Below are positions 44,520 to 56,371 of a stretch of 64,000 nucleotides of DNA, one piece after another. The DNA is from Apodemus sylvaticus (lineage: Eukaryota; Chordata; Mammalia; Rodentia; Muridae), in contig NC_067485.1 in NCBI RefSeq assembly GCF_947179515.1, positions 75,680,646-75,744,645 on the forward strand, in the 5' to 3' direction. The translations under genes were made by a program, and so were the position numbers. Position 1 is the first letter of the stretch; every line of letters begins with the position of its first letter. The notes under the pieces are model-generated. The model saw nothing but the letters and a program-made list of their open reading frames with translations. It was not told where the DNA came from and made no database searches.

Positions 44520-44850
44520 GAGAGATGTTTCAGAGGATAAGAATTAAAAAAAAAAAGAATATTGGCTGCTCTTCCAAAAAACTCAAGTTCCATTCCCAGC
44601 ACCCACAGGCAGATCACTGGTAGAAACTCCAGACCCAGGGAAGCCAACACCCTCTCCTTGACTCTGAACAACAGAGCCTATATGCACATACTCACCCTTC
44701 AACATATATGCAATTTAAATTGTAAAAATTAAAATCAATTGAAAATGAATAATTCCTGGGGATAGATAGCTCAGTGATAAAGGACACTTATTCCCGCACC
44801 TACATTGTGGCTCAAAGTCGTATGTAACTCCAGTCAAGGGATCTCAACCT
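44520..44850 (+). mobile_element. Two diverged tRNA-derived SINE remnants
   Basis: At 44520-44725 GGAGAGATGTTTCAGAGG, an A11 run, GGCTGCTCTTCCAAAA, AGTTCCATTCCCAGCACCC and GCCAACACCCTCTCC follow B3/B2 order. At 44755-44850 GGGGATAGATAGCTCAGTG is an ID/B-type head, followed by TAACTCCAGTCAAGGGATC. Both are old; the second is uncertain. Confidence 0.5.
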
Positions 44851-46715
44851 TGGCACATTCATTCTAGATTAACTCTTTGTTCTGAGTCTGTTCTTTACAA
44901 TGAAGCATCTGTAAGAGAGTTAGTTCCTGATCAGTACGCATGGCACAGCAGACTGTGCATAGTTTCAAATATCTCAGAAAACAGGCAGAGGTTGGCAAAT
45001 TGTCTCATGGCTGAGAATCCTTAACTTAGATCACTCTGACTGCCATTTCTTCTGCAATCATTTAGAAAGCAGGATTATTCTTTGAATTGTGAACAAGTCC
45101 TTCTATGATCCAAACAGGTAGGTGTAGGTGACTGCTGCTTTAACAAAGCTATAAGTTGTATGTTATGCATAGATTTGGAGGTTTGCAAAGAAACTTGTCC
45201 TTCACAGACTTTGTTGGTTAAGCATAGCTGTGGTTAATGCCAGTAACTTGCCAAACAGAAACTAACCTGGTATCTCTTCAAGCACCACACCTCATCTCTA
45301 CCCCTATGCTTTCAGACAAATCTTGACTCCTGAATAACACAAAATCCATTCAAAGTGTGTTCATATGGTCCTTTCCTAGGCATTTGACAGCAAGTGTCTT
45401 CCTGGGATCGGCTGGGGTCAGCACAGCTGGGTTTGTTGCCTGTTGACATTCCTTCACAGAAGAAAGGCTGGGCAGAGTCACTGAACCCTCATACTAGGTT
45501 CCGGCTGCCCCTCCGAGTCATTTGCATTCAATTCTGCGCTAATTACAGGTGCCTCTAGGCTCTCAGAAGCTGCTATATAATATAAAGCTGAGAAAGGCAA
45601 GGAAACAGGCTTCACTCGGGTAACCATGGGGTATCTGTCAATCATGCTAGGCTGAGATTTTCCAGTGAGGTTGCTTTTGGGTCACCCACACTCCTCTGGA
45701 CAACCTTACATTGTTACCATATAACAAGCAAACCTTGTAGGTCAGCCCCCTGAGAACCATCTACCTGTGTGCATACTCTTCTTTATTGAGAGTTCCCAAG
45801 AATGTTTAAAAAGTGAGTGACAGGTTGAGGTTTGTTCAGTTCAGAAAACGAAAGATGAAAATAAATTTAAATGTATTCACATGTATAATATATAGAGGGA
45901 AATCCAGCTTTGCACATCATAGTATTTGATAAACATGACCCTTTATTGTTGGAATTAATTATAGTGGAGCACAGAGTGCTATGTTGTTTTGTGGGGATAA
46001 CTTGATCCTTCACTTCTGTCTTGGTTTTAGCTAGCTCCGTTTCTAGATTTCTAGGATAATTGATGATCTGTCTCACTTTTCTTGTCTCTAGATAGAGACA
46101 AGTGTCATAAATACCTTAGAAAACAGCATAAAAAATTAGTATGAAAAACTACATCCCATTGCATGATTCCAAGTAAGCACCCTGTAAGTCTTTTTGCTGG
46201 AGTTTGTGAAATAGATTATCTTTTAATCTAATATTTGTTTTATCTATTTTACAAGCTCCTAGAGAAATAGTAGTCAACTCTGTCCTTTACTAAATATTAA
46301 ATTAAAATATTATGATTAAAAAGTTGTGTTGTATTTCAAAAGCTGTGATTCCTTCATTAATGCTAAGTATAAAAGAGCAGCAAGTGTAATTTGCTAGGAC
46401 AAGATGTCAGGTCTGAGAACCGTTCTTCTGTTCTTTTCACTGTGGTGCAGTTTTGAGACAGAGACCGTGTGAAAGACCTGGGTTTCCTCTACGGCTGGTG
46501 AAGCCGGCAGGGTTCCCTGAACATGATTTATATACAAACTGGCTATTCTGAAAGTAGGGCAGCTCCTATCACAGGCTTCATCTACTTTGTACTTTAAACA
46601 TGGTCCTGATGTTAGTGTTCTTGCATCAAAGATTTGCTTTGGGCTTTCCAATGAATGAGAGTACACATAGAGGGATGCCCTCAGAATCTCAACTTCAAAA
46701 ATAAATTCTAAATTG
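44851..46715. other. Unassigned sequence; contains a promoter-like site at 45520-45587
   Basis: No gene or repeat is recognised over 1.9 kb. The part 45380-45640 has fewer A/T runs than its surroundings. Confidence 0.45.
45520..45587 (+). promoter_or_regulatory. Octamer plus TATA-like element
   Basis: ATTTGCAT (45520-45527), the binding site of POU/Oct factors, stands 46 bp upstream of TATATAATATAAAG (45574-45587). This spacing and orientation occur in some Oct-driven polymerase II promoters. No open reading frame or recognisable transcript follows: the first downstream ATG reads only eight codons. Either element can occur by chance in AT-rich DNA. Confidence 0.2.
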
Positions 46716-46728
46716 AGTGTGTGTGTGT

Positions 46729-46822
<94 letters not shown>
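46716..46822. repeat. Compound (GT)n(GA)n(GT)n(GA)n microsatellite
   Basis: GT block 46716-46748 (with one GG interruption), GA block to 46778, a second GT block to 46799 and a second GA block to 46822. The paired structure looks like a duplication of an original GT-GA compound repeat. Confidence 0.97.
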
Positions 46823-48000
46823 CCTAGATCCAGAGAAATTGAAAACAGCAGGAAGTAATAAACAAGATATGTTTACTTATTTTCCCCTTTGATATTGGAA
46901 GTTTTGAAATGCAAATGAGGAAGATTAAGGAAATATTTACAGGTTGAACTAGCTGGGAAAAAATTTTTTTCCTGAGTCTTGTGAATAATCATTTCTGTCT
47001 TGGTAAAGATATGACTGATCTTTAAAAAATAAGATGCAAAAGAATTTAGAATTATACAAATGTGTTAGAAATAAAACTTTCTCAGGTAGAAATTTAAATT
47101 TTCATATTGCTCCAGGGGGAAGATATTCAAAAGCAATCTTGTTTTCTTTAAAGTGTAAGATTTAAGTGGAACGCTGAATTTTATTATTTAATATAATATT
47201 GTTTCAGTTTTAGCCTATGCAAAAAATATTGCTGAGTTACTCAAGGCTCAGATGCAAAAGATTTCATTATACATAAAACACTTCCTCATTTCTCATTTCT
47301 GTATCTAGTAACAGTTGTTTTTGTGTGAGAGCATATGCTTTTGATTCACACTTGATTCATCCCAATTTTAATTAGTTCACCATTATGTGAGCATTTACTA
47401 GAGAAGTATTTTGTGATTGATGCACTACTGTCAATTTATACTTGGAATAAGAAAAAAGCCAATTTATGATATTTATTTAAAGGAATGCTTCTACTTTGCA
47501 AGTCAGTTCCATTAAACATGCTTTAATGCATGTGAACGGTTAGTGAAGCAAGCATCCCACTTCTCGCAATGGAGCATTTCAAAGCATTGGAATGGTTCTT
47601 AGTATGATACCTGGTTTTTATTATATTAATCCAAGCTAACAAAGAATAAATAAGTGAAGTGGCGCTAGCTCATAAACATGTTAAGACTGAAGTTCCTTTT
47701 AGTTTGCTTTCACCATTTAACTATGAGGTCAGCTAGGGGGTAACGTCAGGAAATTCCTAGCTAAATGCCTGTTCACCACGCCTGCCTTCATTTGATGTAG
47801 ATCTGAGGGTATTTTGGCAACATTCAATGGAGATGAATTATACTGCTTTTAAAAGAAGTCCATCCTCAGCCTCACCTTCTTAGGATATTACTGAGAATAA
47901 TTTATTTTGATTTTTCCATTATATTTTGACTCACAGTCAAGTCTCTGTTTCTATAGTTTTTGATCCCAAATAAGTTACTCCTCTGAAAGAGAATGTGTGT
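46823..48000. other. No recognised feature
   Basis: About 1.2 kb of repeat-free AT-rich sequence with no open frame. Confidence 0.5.
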
Positions 48001-48130
48001 GTGCACTCATGAGCACATGTACACATTCATTTGAGTGTGCATGTGTATGTGTTGAGATTCAATGTAATTTGAGATTAAACTTGGCTCTCTTCCTAAAAGT
48101 CCCTACAAGTCATCAGTATAATTTCTTCTG
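48001..48130 (-). mobile_element. Possible composite SINE tail, antisense
   Basis: GTGTGCACTCATGAGCACATG and TGAGTGTGCATGTGTATG, followed by a degraded GAGATTAAACTTGGCTCTC, could be the antisense tail of a B4A. Weak. Confidence 0.3.
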
Positions 48131-48359
48131 TCATTGACAACATTCTTTCTTGGCTAAGTTCAGGGTATGGGTTTGTTTTCTCTTTACATGAAAATTGGTG
48201 AATGCTTTCTGTGCCTTAAATTAATTAAGCGGTCTCAGAATGAGTTTCTGGCAACAGTTGCTTTCACTCCCAGGTTCTTTATTCAAAGTAGAAAGAGCTA
48301 GTTGCATTCCTAATATCAGAAACAAATATTAAAGTGTCAGAGATCCTTTATTTATAGAA

Positions 48360-48540
48360 GCCTTTGTTGGTTTAGTCATAGGAGACAGGAGTCTAGTTTG
48401 CAAATGAGTCTATTATGGGTTTGATCTCCAGAACTGAAAAAAGCTGTCTTGGGAGTTGGAGTGGCATCTGTGAGCCCAGTGTTTGGGAGGTTGAGCAAGT
48501 GGAGCAGAAGTTCAATATCACCTTTGTTTATATAAAAAGT
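48360..48540 (+). mobile_element. B4 SINE (ID head joined to B1)
   Basis: An ID-like part (GGTTTAGTCATAGGAGACAG, TCTAGTTTGCAAATGAGTC, GGGTTTGATCTCCAGAAC, AAAAAA) is followed by a B1-like part (GTGGCATCTGTGAGCCCAG, TGTTTGGGAGGTTGAGC, GCAGAAGTTCAATATCA). Classic B4 order. The AT-rich stretch with (CA)n at 48707-48732 to its right is not assigned. Confidence 0.7.
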
Positions 48541-49024
48541 TTGAGACTTTATATAAGTGTGTGTATATAAATATGTTTCATATTCATGTATTACACATAT
48601 ATAGTCCATACATATCATACACACATACACATATATGTATAAACAAACACGTATAGAATATTACATGTTGTTTTTATAGCAAGTTCTAGGCTATTACACA
48701 CATGTACACACACACACACACAAACACACACATATATTTGTGCCTAAAATTAGATCTTGCAAGGCACAGGAAGATTCTGCTTGAAATTTGGTGGCAGTGT
48801 ATGAACATAGAAGACATACTAAATCTTTCCATATGAAGAGGGAAGCGATCATGAGGCCTGGGTGGATTTCGTAAGGTTTAGAAGAGCTTAGGCTGTGGAG
48901 CATTTTCCTCTGCTTTCGTCATGTGAGAAGTCATCCAGTGATGTACGTCCGTCTGATGAGAGCATAAACCATCACTACAGAAAGACAGATATTAAATGAT
49001 TTTTAAGGAAATAAATGTACTGGT

Positions 49025-49325
49025 GTTAGGGAGTTGGCCCAGTGGGTCAAAAGAAGCGCTTGAGTTTAGATCCCTAGCAAATATGCACATTAAAATTTGG
49101 GTGTGGCAGGCTGGACCTGAAACTCCAGAGATGGGGTAAGAGTGTGGATGGGTGGGTTCCAGAGATTTGTAGGCTAGCCAGCATGTCTGACACAGCCAGC
49201 TTCATGTTCACCAAGAATTACTGTCTAACAAAATAAGGCAGGAAACTCAGAAAGACACCTGACAGCTCCCTTTGTCTGCCTGCTCACCCCCCACCCTTCC
49301 ACCCTCCCTCCCTACACCTTCTCTC
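49025..49325 (+). mobile_element. B4A-type composite SINE
   Basis: GGAGTTGGCCCAGTGGGTCA and TTTAGATCCCTAGCAAATAT form an ID-like head; CTGGACCTGAAACTCCAGAG, TTTGTAGGCTAGCCAGC a B1-related middle; ACAAAATAAGGCAGGAAACTC and AAAGACACCTGACAGC are the B4A 3' signature. The GA tract that follows occupies the position of the usual CA-rich tail. Confidence 0.65.
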
Positions 49326-49333
49326 TCTGAGTA

Positions 49334-49355
49334 TGTGTGTGTGTGAGAGAGAGAG

Positions 49356-49414
<59 letters not shown>

Positions 49415-49537
49415 AGAGGGATAGGGAGAGGGAAAAGAAGAGGGAGAGAGACAGGGAGAGGGAGAGGGAGAGGGAGAGAGACAGGGAGAGGGAGAGGGGA
49501 GAGGGAGAGGGGGAGGGAGAGGGAGAGGGAGAGAGAG
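49334..49537. repeat. GA-rich polypurine tract, about 200 bp
   Basis: Short (GT)n, then (GA)n to about 49411 and GAGAGGGAGAGG / GACAGGGAGAGG units to 49537. Pure purine except isolated T (49421) and C residues. Arg/Glu-rich frames through it are artefacts. Confidence 0.97.
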
Positions 49538-50214
49538 CAAGCTTACGATCTCATAATAACCAGGAGGTGAAATTTGTCCTCTAAGTTAGCAATAAGATGT
49601 ATATGTTAGATTTGCAGATGCTAGGCACCCTTTACACGAGTCACTGTTTGCAGGAATTACAGAATCACACTGTACACTCAATCGCAGAGTAAGGTTCACC
49701 CTTGAGATTTTGCATAAGTCATTTATAGCAGATTGGCTTTGCTTAAAAAAAAAAATAACTGCACATTTCCAGTTTCAAGAAAATAAAATAGGAGAAATAT
49801 CTCAACTGTTAAATGTCTACAAAGCGTATGGTGAGGGAAGCTATGATCACGTGGCAAGATCCTGTGGCAAGCCTGATTCTGAGGTGAGTTTATGGACCTA
49901 AACACTTGCTTCCTTCCTCAGTGGACTTCCAGCGAATCTCTGGGGATAAAAGGAGAAATGACACTTAGTCGAAATTGATCCAGTGTTCTGATATGTCAAG
50001 AACCCCCCGAACCGTGGTTCTTCACTGGCACGCATTGGAACTTGGTTGTGCAATGTTACAGAGATAGCACACTGGTTTGTGCGTTTGTCGCACATTTGCA
50101 CAACCCAACCCGCTGTCAGACTCTTAGCTCCCAGTGTTGACAGAGAGAAGCCAGCACATATATCCTGTTGGTTCAAAGTCAAGAGGACAAGTAGGCCTGT
50201 TAGTGAGGGACGGT
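49538..50214. other. No recognised feature
   Basis: Unique-looking. The 94-residue minus-strand frame at 49898-50182 has no known motif. The local base composition is more even than in neighbouring AT-rich DNA. Confidence 0.5.
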
Positions 50215-50420
50215 GATGCTACTACGTGGAGTTGGAGCAGGGGCACTGCAAGTTCACAGCTTCCTTGTGAGTTCAAGGCTAGCCTGGTAACTAAGTGAGA
50301 TCAGCTTAGGATCAGAAGAAGGATGGAGGAATGTAACTCCATAAAGGACACTTGCCTATAATGTGTGAGGCTTTATGTTTAGTGCCACCCACCAAAGCAA
50401 GAACAACAATGAAATAAAGA
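50215..50420 (+). mobile_element. SINE with B1-like part followed by ID-like part
   Basis: CTTGTGAGTTCAAGGCTAGCC and TGGTAACTAAGTGAGATCAG are B1-like; GAATGTAACTCCATAAAGGA, CACTTGCCTATAATGTGTG and TTTATGTTTAGTGCCACCC are ID-like; an A-rich end follows. The order B1 then ID is reversed relative to B4, so this may be two adjacent elements or an RSINE-type composite. Confidence 0.5.
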
Positions 50421-50499
50421 CAAAAACAAGAAAATAAAGGACAATGATGCAAACAACCCATTTCCTCCAGGAGGCCTTGTAATACACGATTATTTTCTT

Positions 50500-51004
50500 T
50501 TTTCTTTCTTTCTTTTTTTTTTTTAAAAGGTTAATTTATTTATTTTTTTCTTTTTTTATTCTATATATTTTTTATTTACATTTCAAATGATATCCCCTTT
50601 TCTGGCCCCCCACTCCCCAAAAGTCACATAAGCCCCCTTCCCTCCCCCTGTTCTCCCACCCACTCCTTCTCACTTCCCTGTTCTGGTTTTGCCCTATACT
50701 GCTACACTGAGTCTTTCCAGAACAAGGGGCCACTCCTCTGTTCTTCTTGTACCTCATTTGATGTGTGGATTATGTTTTGGGTATTCCAGTTTTCTAGATT
50801 AATATCCACTTATTAGTGAGTGCATACCATGATTGATCTTTTGAGACTGGGTTACCTCACTTAGTATGATGTTCTCCAGCTCCATCCATTTGCCTAAGAA
50901 TTTCATGAATTCATTGTTTCTAATGACTGATTAGTACTCTATTGTGTATATATACCACCTTTTTTGCATCCACTCTTCTGTTGAGGGATACCTGGGTTCT
51001 TTCC
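50500..51004 (-). mobile_element. 5'-truncated L1 of the L1-C type, antisense
   Basis: A T-rich start with tail complement, TTTACATTTCAAATGATATCC, the C-rich UTR (CACTCCCCAAAAGTCACATA), TGCTACACTGAGTCTTTCC and TCATTTGATGTGTGGATTATG, i.e. the same 3' UTR type as L1-C. It includes the ORF2 stop and about 65 codons and ends at GGGTTCTTTCC. GATTATTTTCTT (50488-50499) and GATCGTTTTCTT (51013-51024) may be its target duplications (10 of 12 match). Confidence 0.88.
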
Positions 51005-51534
51005 CTCAACGTGATCGTTTTCTTAGAGCATGTGATGAGAACAGGAATCCCTAGGTAAGTAGAGGTAAGTAGGAGAGGGCTACTTCAATGCACCGTGTCT
51101 ACACAGCATGGCGAAGTTGCCAGGTTTGGTGCAGAAGCACCATGTCCATACACGTAGGCTGAAGAAGCCGGCTGTCGCTGCTGATGAAGGCTACCTCTCT
51201 AGAATCATTCACCAGTGGGGGTTTCTCAATGCTGTGAGTAAATGCCGACAAGCTGTTTGTCTATGGTTCACATCCCTACTAAAGCCTTTGAACCAAATTA
51301 CATATGTGGGAGATCATGCTCTCTCTGGAGAAATAAAGCATCATGCATCCGTTTGTGTCACTTCACGCCTTCCTAACTCATAGCAAGCTTGTATCTAACA
51401 GGTGATGACAGCCTGGCTAGTTTTCATCATTAGCTTACTTTTATCAGAATAATGATATGGCAAGAGTCACAGTCAAGGTAAGGTCACATTTCTGGAAGCC
51501 CTCTGCTCTCCATGCCTCCTCTCCTCCACCTGCT
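51005..51534. other. No recognised feature
   Basis: Contains a 91-codon plus-strand frame (51108-51383) starting ATGGCGAAGTTGCC. I do not recognise the product, there is no homologous domain by eye and no splice or promoter context, so it is left uncalled. Confidence 0.45.
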
Positions 51535-51615
51535 CCCTTGATTGTTTGGAACCAAACCCTGGGCTTTATGCATGTCACCCAAATGTTGTATGACTAAACT
51601 TCTTGGCCAGCCCTG
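51535..51615 (-). mobile_element. ID-like SINE fragment, antisense
   Basis: GGAACCAAACCCTGGGCTTTA, TGCATGTCACCCAAATG and TTGTATGACTAAACTTC are a degraded complement of an ID B-box and 5' arm. The flanking bases to 52140 are unassigned. Confidence 0.45.
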
Positions 51616-52140
51616 AGCGTGTACAGTCAAGTAGATTCACAATGTTAGAAATTTTGAGAGGACCATTCTGTCCTGTTTTGTCAAAGCATCTTCCATATAT
51701 AGTATGATAACTCATGATTATAACTGTGAAATTTTATACATCAATTTGACAAATTAGTTTAGTCTCATGATTTCTGGGCTGAAGTAAGTTTTTAATAAAT
51801 ATCACTGCAATTACATTAAACATGAAGGCCATGTGATATTCAGGATTCTAGTCTGCCTGTGTTCTGTTCCTCAGTCTCACAGGGCACATTGAGTGGGGCT
51901 GAGGAATGTGAGGTCTAAGAACACTTTTTATAGCATTTTTACTTTTATTTTACATATGCATATGTGCTTGTCAGTATGCCCAAAATATAAAGAAAATAGA
52001 GAAGTATACTATTCAAGCATAGTGTCGATATAGTTTAGGAAAAGAATGTAGGTAATTATAAATGTTTTTGTACTTGGCTGTTTTGGTCTTGTATTATTGA
52101 CTAAGTTAATGCATATATTCAATAATACCATCAACACCTC

Positions 52141-52235
52141 CCATATGCACAACACACATGTTGTTAGTTTTGTGTGTGCTGAGAACCAAAGCCAAGGTCC
52201 TGTACTTTCTAGGCAAATGCTTTTCAACTAAGAGG
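52141..52235 (-). mobile_element. ID-like SINE fragment, antisense
   Basis: GTGCTGAGAACCAAAGCCAAG, GTCCTGTACTTTCTAGGCAA and ATGCTTTTCAACTAAGAGG are the complement of an ID head, moderately diverged. Confidence 0.55.
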
Positions 52236-53406
52236 AATTCTCACCCTTCATGTTGTTTAGAATAAACAGAATACTCCAAGAATGTCTTCTGTATATTTTT
52301 TAAAACTTGTGTGTATGTATGTTGGGCAGGGTTAGGATATTTTTTTTGCCATTGTTCTATTTTGCCCAAATTTAAGAACATAATTAAAGCCAAATCTGCG
52401 ATTGGGAAAATAAATTTATGAGAAATAGAATATGGGATCTTGCAAAATATCAAATATATCTCATAAAAGTAAGACTTGATTTAACTTTAGAAGCCGCAAA
52501 GTTTATGTGGCACTTACCCTTCTTGTACTAAATGTGTTAAATAAATAAGCACATGTTTATCCCTAGATTCCTCTGTGTGACTGTAAATAAACATGGCTTT
52601 GAGTGAGGGTGTTGACAATGTTGTCTTTCTTTGCTTAACTGTCAGGAATTCAATCTTATGTTCTTCCCGCTCTGCTGGACAAGATCCAAAGCAGCAAGGA
52701 CACCAGAGAGAATTCCACTTCCTTTGCTGCATGAGGTGATAGTGACCTCATCAACTCTAGCAGGCAAAACTGGATAGCTCTAGTCCCAGCTGCGTCCAGA
52801 AGGGGGGAAAAAGACAGAATTTTTTTTTGTCACTGTAGAAATTTCCATTGCATTCATTTCACATTTATACTTCTTGGAAATGAAAGTGGACCTGTAAAAG
52901 GGCTCGGAGATTTCTCAGTGGCATGCCTGTCTCACAAGAAAACATCAGTCACAGCAAAACATGCCTGGTGATAGCGTGGATGGGAATGGCCGGTACTTTT
53001 TCAGTTTTTATGATGCAAAGAGAAAGCACCTCAGAAGGAAAGGACGTTTTTCTTTGACCTGTGGGAATCTTTATGTCAGCCTCCCATTGATAACTAAAAT
53101 AGGCTGCATTTGTTCAATGGAAGAGAGTTTGTGAATTCTGCACTATCCACTCTACATGACATAGCAGTATTATAGCGTATGAATGGGAAAGGAACAGAGA
53201 GAAACTCAGAAGCTCAGAAGAGAAAAGAAGAGGCAGGGATGACAGCAAGAATTGCCCCCCACAGGCTGTGTAAAAATTTCCCACCCACCACCCACAATAA
53301 CCTTTGTCATAGGCATTCCTTCAGAATATTAGCTTCATATTTGATACTACCAGAGAGAATGATGTATTTGATCATAGATTCTGCTTCAGTTTTAAATGAT
53401 AAAGTA
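52236..53406. other. No recognised feature
   Basis: About 1.2 kb of unique-looking sequence; short frames on the minus strand (52241-52732) have no known motif. Confidence 0.5.
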
Positions 53407-53475
53407 AACACACACACACAAACACACATACACAAAGAGAGAGAGAGACAGAGAGACAGAGACAGAGACAGAGAG
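53407..53475. repeat. Compound (CA)n(GA)n / GACA microsatellite
   Basis: CA units with AACA and TACA interruptions to 53434, then GA and GACAGA units to 53475. Confidence 0.95.
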
Positions 53476-56371
53476 CTGATCCCTTGAATTCACTAAGGAA
53501 GCAAGATAATGGAGTTTTAGTGCTTCCAAGTCTGATCAGTTCAGTTCTCTGCATTTGAAGCTTTTAGGAATAAAGCTAATGTTTTGCTTAGCTGGATATC
53601 TTCATTCAACTCTGAGGGAGACCTTGCTAAATCAAATGCTAATGCTAGATTCTTTCCCTTCTTTACAAACAGTAAGTAAACAGACTCAGTTCCTGCAAGT
53701 TGATAATGCAAACAAGGTTCTATACCTCTCAGGATCCTCAACACATCAATCATTCTGCCTAACTATAGTTAGCCATTCCCCACCCCCATATATATGGGTT
53801 TGAAAAAAAAACCACACCCCACCACCCATTTATACTTCTGCAGTCCCTGGGGTAGATTGGTTCCAGCTTTCCACCTAGATCCACAGAAAAGAAATTCTGA
53901 AAAGCTCCTCCTCCTGGTGTGAATTTTTATTTTCAAGACCATGTGCTTGGAGCTATGGACCAGAATAACAAAAAACAGGGCACCTTCAGGATTTAGCAGA
54001 GTCTGATGGGAGCCATGTCAAAGTACCTAAAACTGAAGTTAAGGATGCAGAAGTGTGGAGTGGTGACTTCTGACTGTTTCCTGTTGTCTGCCTGTTTTTG
54101 TTTTTTTTTGTTTTTTTTAAAAGTCATATTAATTGAATTCTTAGATTGCTCCAAAACATCTGTGTGATGCTACTGGGCAAAGAAGTCAAATGTCTGGGTC
54201 CTTGGACAGACTGTTAAAGTGAGCAACTTGGAGATGTGACTTGTTTATTTCTGTGTCTAGACATCATTTAGTGGGCACAGGAAACTTGGCTAATAGACTG
54301 TTCAGTCATTTTGAAACATCTATGTAAGTGCGGTGGACTGCATTAGTGTTGGCGGGCGTGTTGGCCAAGGTGTTGTATTTTACACACGTGATCCTATGGA
54401 GGTGAGCATGTCAACATGCTTCATAGAGAACTACACTGTTCATGCAATCCTGTAACCCAAGAGATTTCACATCGAAAGGTCTCTCTAGTAACTCTAGAGC
54501 CCTTTTATGTCTACTAACCTTTGCTTTTGAATTAACATTTCTTTAGTTCTCATTTCTTTGTAAGCTTTGACTACAGACACACCAAAGAAGTAAAATCTAG
54601 TCCCACAGATTAGATCATGCAAGATATATAATTCAAAACAAAGCGAACAGTATTTTAGATGTTCATCTTTTAAGATTGTTTGGGAAAGGAAGTTATCCAT
54701 GCTTTTTAGATGTATTCCAAAGCTCTGAGAATTTATAGGATTAAACAATAAAAAGTTTGTGTTTAAAGTAATTCTTCTGATTTAAAAGTTAAAAAATACA
54801 AAGAGCAACTTTTTTGTATCAATTGTATATGAATTTGTAATTAAATAACAAACAAAATTTCACACAATATATATTTATATAAGCTTCTATATTCTGGAGG
54901 CAATAGAGAGTAGGTTTTAATTGTTTAATAACATGTGCTGGACCTTGACCTTAAGTAGAATAATTCTGCTTATTCTTCTCCCTCTGCTCTCCTTAGATTT
55001 AATTGAAGCAGGCATGTTATTCCTTGATGAAAAGTTTGTCTCTTAGATCTTATAAATAACATTAATTCAGGTATTTTTTCTTTTAGCATATAATTTCTGT
55101 TGTTGTACAATGAAACCAAACTTTTAAAGGAAAAATATGTATGACTCTATTTGTGGACAAAATATTAACACAGTTTTTCTCAGTAAGAGCTAACTAGCAA
55201 TCTGTTCCATGATATATAAGTTCACAGACCTTTTGGTTTTCCAATGAAAAAATTAGCAGTAAAGTTCTGCTTAGGTTCTAGAACCTAAGATTCATCTACT
55301 GAGTGTTTCCTTGGTCCTAGACACCAAATATCTTACATAGGATGATAGTCAAAACTTAACACAAACAGTCATTGTTATGCTTGTTTTAGTGAGGAGGAGA
55401 TTAAACCTTTGGAAATTTAAATATCTTACCTAGAGTTACAGATACACTTAGAATCCAACTCTAGTTGTTTGTCTATTGTTTGGTGCCATGTTTAAAATCT
55501 CCGCACAGAATGATGTTGACTGTGTCCCCAGTTGTGGTTTTGCAAGGAATTAACCTCCGCACTAAATGGTAATAGAAACATTTTTTAAACAAATAATTTG
55601 ATGACTGAAGAACATGAGTGCTAGCAAAATAGATTTTCCTTGGCAAGGGAGAAAAAATTGTAAATTAATTTGGCTAGATCGAATGCTTTTCATGAAAGTG
55701 AAAGTCTTTACTCCCAATTAGTAGCTCTGATAGTTAAGTGGTGCTAATTGAAACTTTCAACAAGGAAGCGGAAGCAGGTATCTGCATGCCTCCCACCAGA
55801 GATGAGAGGGCCATCAAATCTTTGGTCTAGTTGCTGGCTTAGTCAATATGCTCAAGCAAATCGGTGACTGGTTCAGCTCTTGTTCACAAAACCACCTGAA
55901 GGGTGAGACATTACAAGAGTCTTCTCAGGGTCCCTTTGGTGATGAATGGGCTCTTTTTCCTGGGTCTCCTTACCCAGGTCAACTGTCATCAGGTTGTGCA
56001 CCGCTGTTTTCAGTCACCCTTGTTTGCAGATCACTGTTCATAGCTGGTTTTCAGAGTTAAGTTTAGACTTTACGGAGCCTTTGATAATCTCCAGCTTTAG
56101 CCTTTCTTTCTAGCAGCTTCTCCCATCCTATCTTTGTCCCCAATCTAGTTCAGCCCTTCTGACCTCATTAGGCTTTGAAAGTTCCCTTTCACTCCCCTCC
56201 CCTCGCCGGAGATTAATAAACTTCCCCACTGGGATTTTTTGTGCTTCTATTTCAAGCATCAACTCCCTTGGGAACTGAAGCGAGTTAAGTATCCTTTTCA
56301 TAGCAGTTCCTCAAACTTCCTGATCACCTTGGGCATTTAAAAAAAATATCAGGCAATATGGTGATTGCTCT
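53476..56371. other. 2.9-kb repeat-poor stretch, no recognised gene
   Basis: AT-rich sequence without any SINE, LINE or long microsatellite I recognise apart from T-runs near 54102-54118. No open frame exceeds 85 codons with a recognisable product. Possible conserved non-coding DNA cannot be judged without an alignment. Confidence 0.5.

Noticed and set aside
49247..49570. Arg/Glu and Ser/Leu/Pro repeat frames
   Set aside because: GA-rich microsatellite translation next to a B4A SINE.
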